DNA of 15,570 nucleotides. It comes from Muribaculaceae bacterium (GTDB taxonomy: Bacteria; Bacteroidota; Bacteroidia; Bacteroidales; Muribaculaceae). The translations under genes and the position numbers were made by a program. A model generated the notes under the pieces. The model did not search any database. It saw only the letters and a program-made list of their open reading frames with translations, and had not been told where the DNA came from. This document shows positions 15,314 through 15,570 of the stretch, piece by piece (the stretch's first letter is position 1; each line of letters starts with the position of its first letter). The stretch covers positions 1-15,570 of the forward strand of contig JAFZSS010000023.1 in NCBI GenBank assembly GCA_017619255.1. The letters are read 5' to 3'.

Positions 15314-15341
15314 AAGGTCTAAGGTCTAAAGTCTAAAGTCT
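15314..15341 (+). repeat. Four tandem heptamers, consensus AARGTCT, before argS
   Basis: AAGGTCT, AAGGTCT, AAAGTCT and AAAGTCT are contiguous and lead into a T run just ahead of the argS -7 box. The array occupies the space where a -33 element would be expected, and no TTTG is present there. Confidence 0.85.
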
Positions 15342-15347
15342 TTTTTG

Positions 15348-15355
15348 TACCTTTG
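15348..15355 (+). promoter_or_regulatory. Putative argS promoter -7 box (TACCTTTG)
   Basis: TACCTTTG fits the Bacteroidetes -7 consensus exactly and lies 30 bases before ATG 15386, so transcription would start near 15362 with a ~24-base leader. The same octamer precedes the SUI1-type gene at 11121. Confidence 0.65.
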
Positions 15356-15385
15356 CACCTTGGATTATTAAAACTGCGATAGATT

Positions 15386-15570
15386 ATGTCGATTGATCAA
15401 ATATTGGCCGAGGCTACTGCGCTGGCTGTAAAGGAGTTATATGGTGCGGATTTTCCCGCCGAGAAGATTGTTCCCCAGACGACGAAGAAGGAGTTTGAGG
15501 GTAATGAGACGATTGTGGTGTTCCCGTTCTTGAAGGCGTCACACAAGGCGCCCGATGTGACGGCTCAGGA
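15386..15570 (+). CDS. argS: Arginyl-tRNA synthetase, N-terminal end (3' partial)
   Basis: The first 61 codons match the start of Bacteroidetes arginyl-tRNA synthetases, the enzyme that charges tRNA-Arg with arginine. The visible part is the N-terminal additional domain, which binds the tRNA D-loop. It has an amphipathic helix, then Leu-Tyr-Gly (18-20) and the family stretch Gln-Thr-Thr-Lys-Lys-Glu-Phe-Glu-Gly (31-39) followed by Val-Val-Phe-Pro-Phe-Leu-Lys. The catalytic HIGH motif would lie beyond the window edge. The reading frame is intact to the last base. Start ATG 15386 is supported by the promoter 30 bases upstream. Confidence 0.9.
   Translation, partial: MSIDQILAEATALAVKELYGADFPAEKIVPQTTKKEFEGNETIVVFPFLKASHKAPDVTAQ

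Larger units (their letters stand above)
15310..15365. repeat. 9-bp inverted repeat bracketing the argS promoter
   Basis: ATCCAAGGT (15310-15318) is the exact reverse complement of ACCTTGGAT (15357-15365), with 38 bases between. The left arm overlaps the first AARGTCT unit and the right arm covers the expected transcription start of argS. Confidence 0.6.

Noticed and set aside
15197..15385. Small RNA or small protein gene in the repeat-rich spacer
   Set aside because: No start codon with a convincing frame and no stable extended fold by eye; tandem repeats explain most of the sequence.

Overview
The window looks like a chromosomal segment from a member of the Bacteroidales (Muribaculaceae- or Prevotellaceae-like). 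The reasons are the Bacteroidetes-type -7 promoter boxes (TAnnTTTG), two PorU-like C25 (gingipain-family) proteins of the type IX secretion system, a Bacteroidetes-style Rex, and SUI1 and ArgS N-termini of Bacteroidetes type. This placement is inferred from gene content and motifs; no database search was possible. All genes are on the + strand except one small ferredoxin.

Layout. (1) Positions 1-1478 hold the end of one ABC-2 type permease and a complete second permease, the tandem membrane half of a drug/lipid-type ABC exporter whose ATPase and adaptor would lie upstream. A short tandem-repeat spacer follows. (2) Positions 1566-2189 encode a Sfp-type 4'-phosphopantetheinyl transferase. (3) Positions 2249-10624 form the most distinctive block. 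Two ~1150-residue secreted C25 peptidases of the PorU sortase type bracket the NADH-sensing repressor rex and a small fumarylacetoacetate-hydrolase-fold protein that seems to have lost its metal ligands. A strong hairpin and a repeated motif lie in the rex promoter region. (4) Two back-to-back hairpin terminators separate this block from a minus-strand 2[4Fe-4S] ferredoxin that is too short for most ORF filters. (5) From a divergent promoter region, a SUI1/YciH-type factor is followed closely by a 1200-residue UvrD/RecB-like helicase-nuclease. (6) Positions 15197-15385 are a repeat-rich intergenic region with a 7-mer, a 9-mer and another 7-mer array and an inverted repeat around the promoter of argS, whose 5' end closes the window.

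How the genes may work together. The PorU-like proteins would act at the outer membrane, removing C-terminal secretion signals and attaching cargo to the cell surface. Rex, the FAH-like gene and the second PorU-like gene are co-directional with gaps of 28 and 81 bases and could be one transcription unit, which would link surface-protein sorting to NADH/NAD+ state; this link is inference. The SUI1 and helicase-nuclease genes are housekeeping translation and DNA-repair functions. There are no tRNA or rRNA genes, CRISPR arrays, transposases or phage genes, and no gene-free stretch longer than 300 bases.
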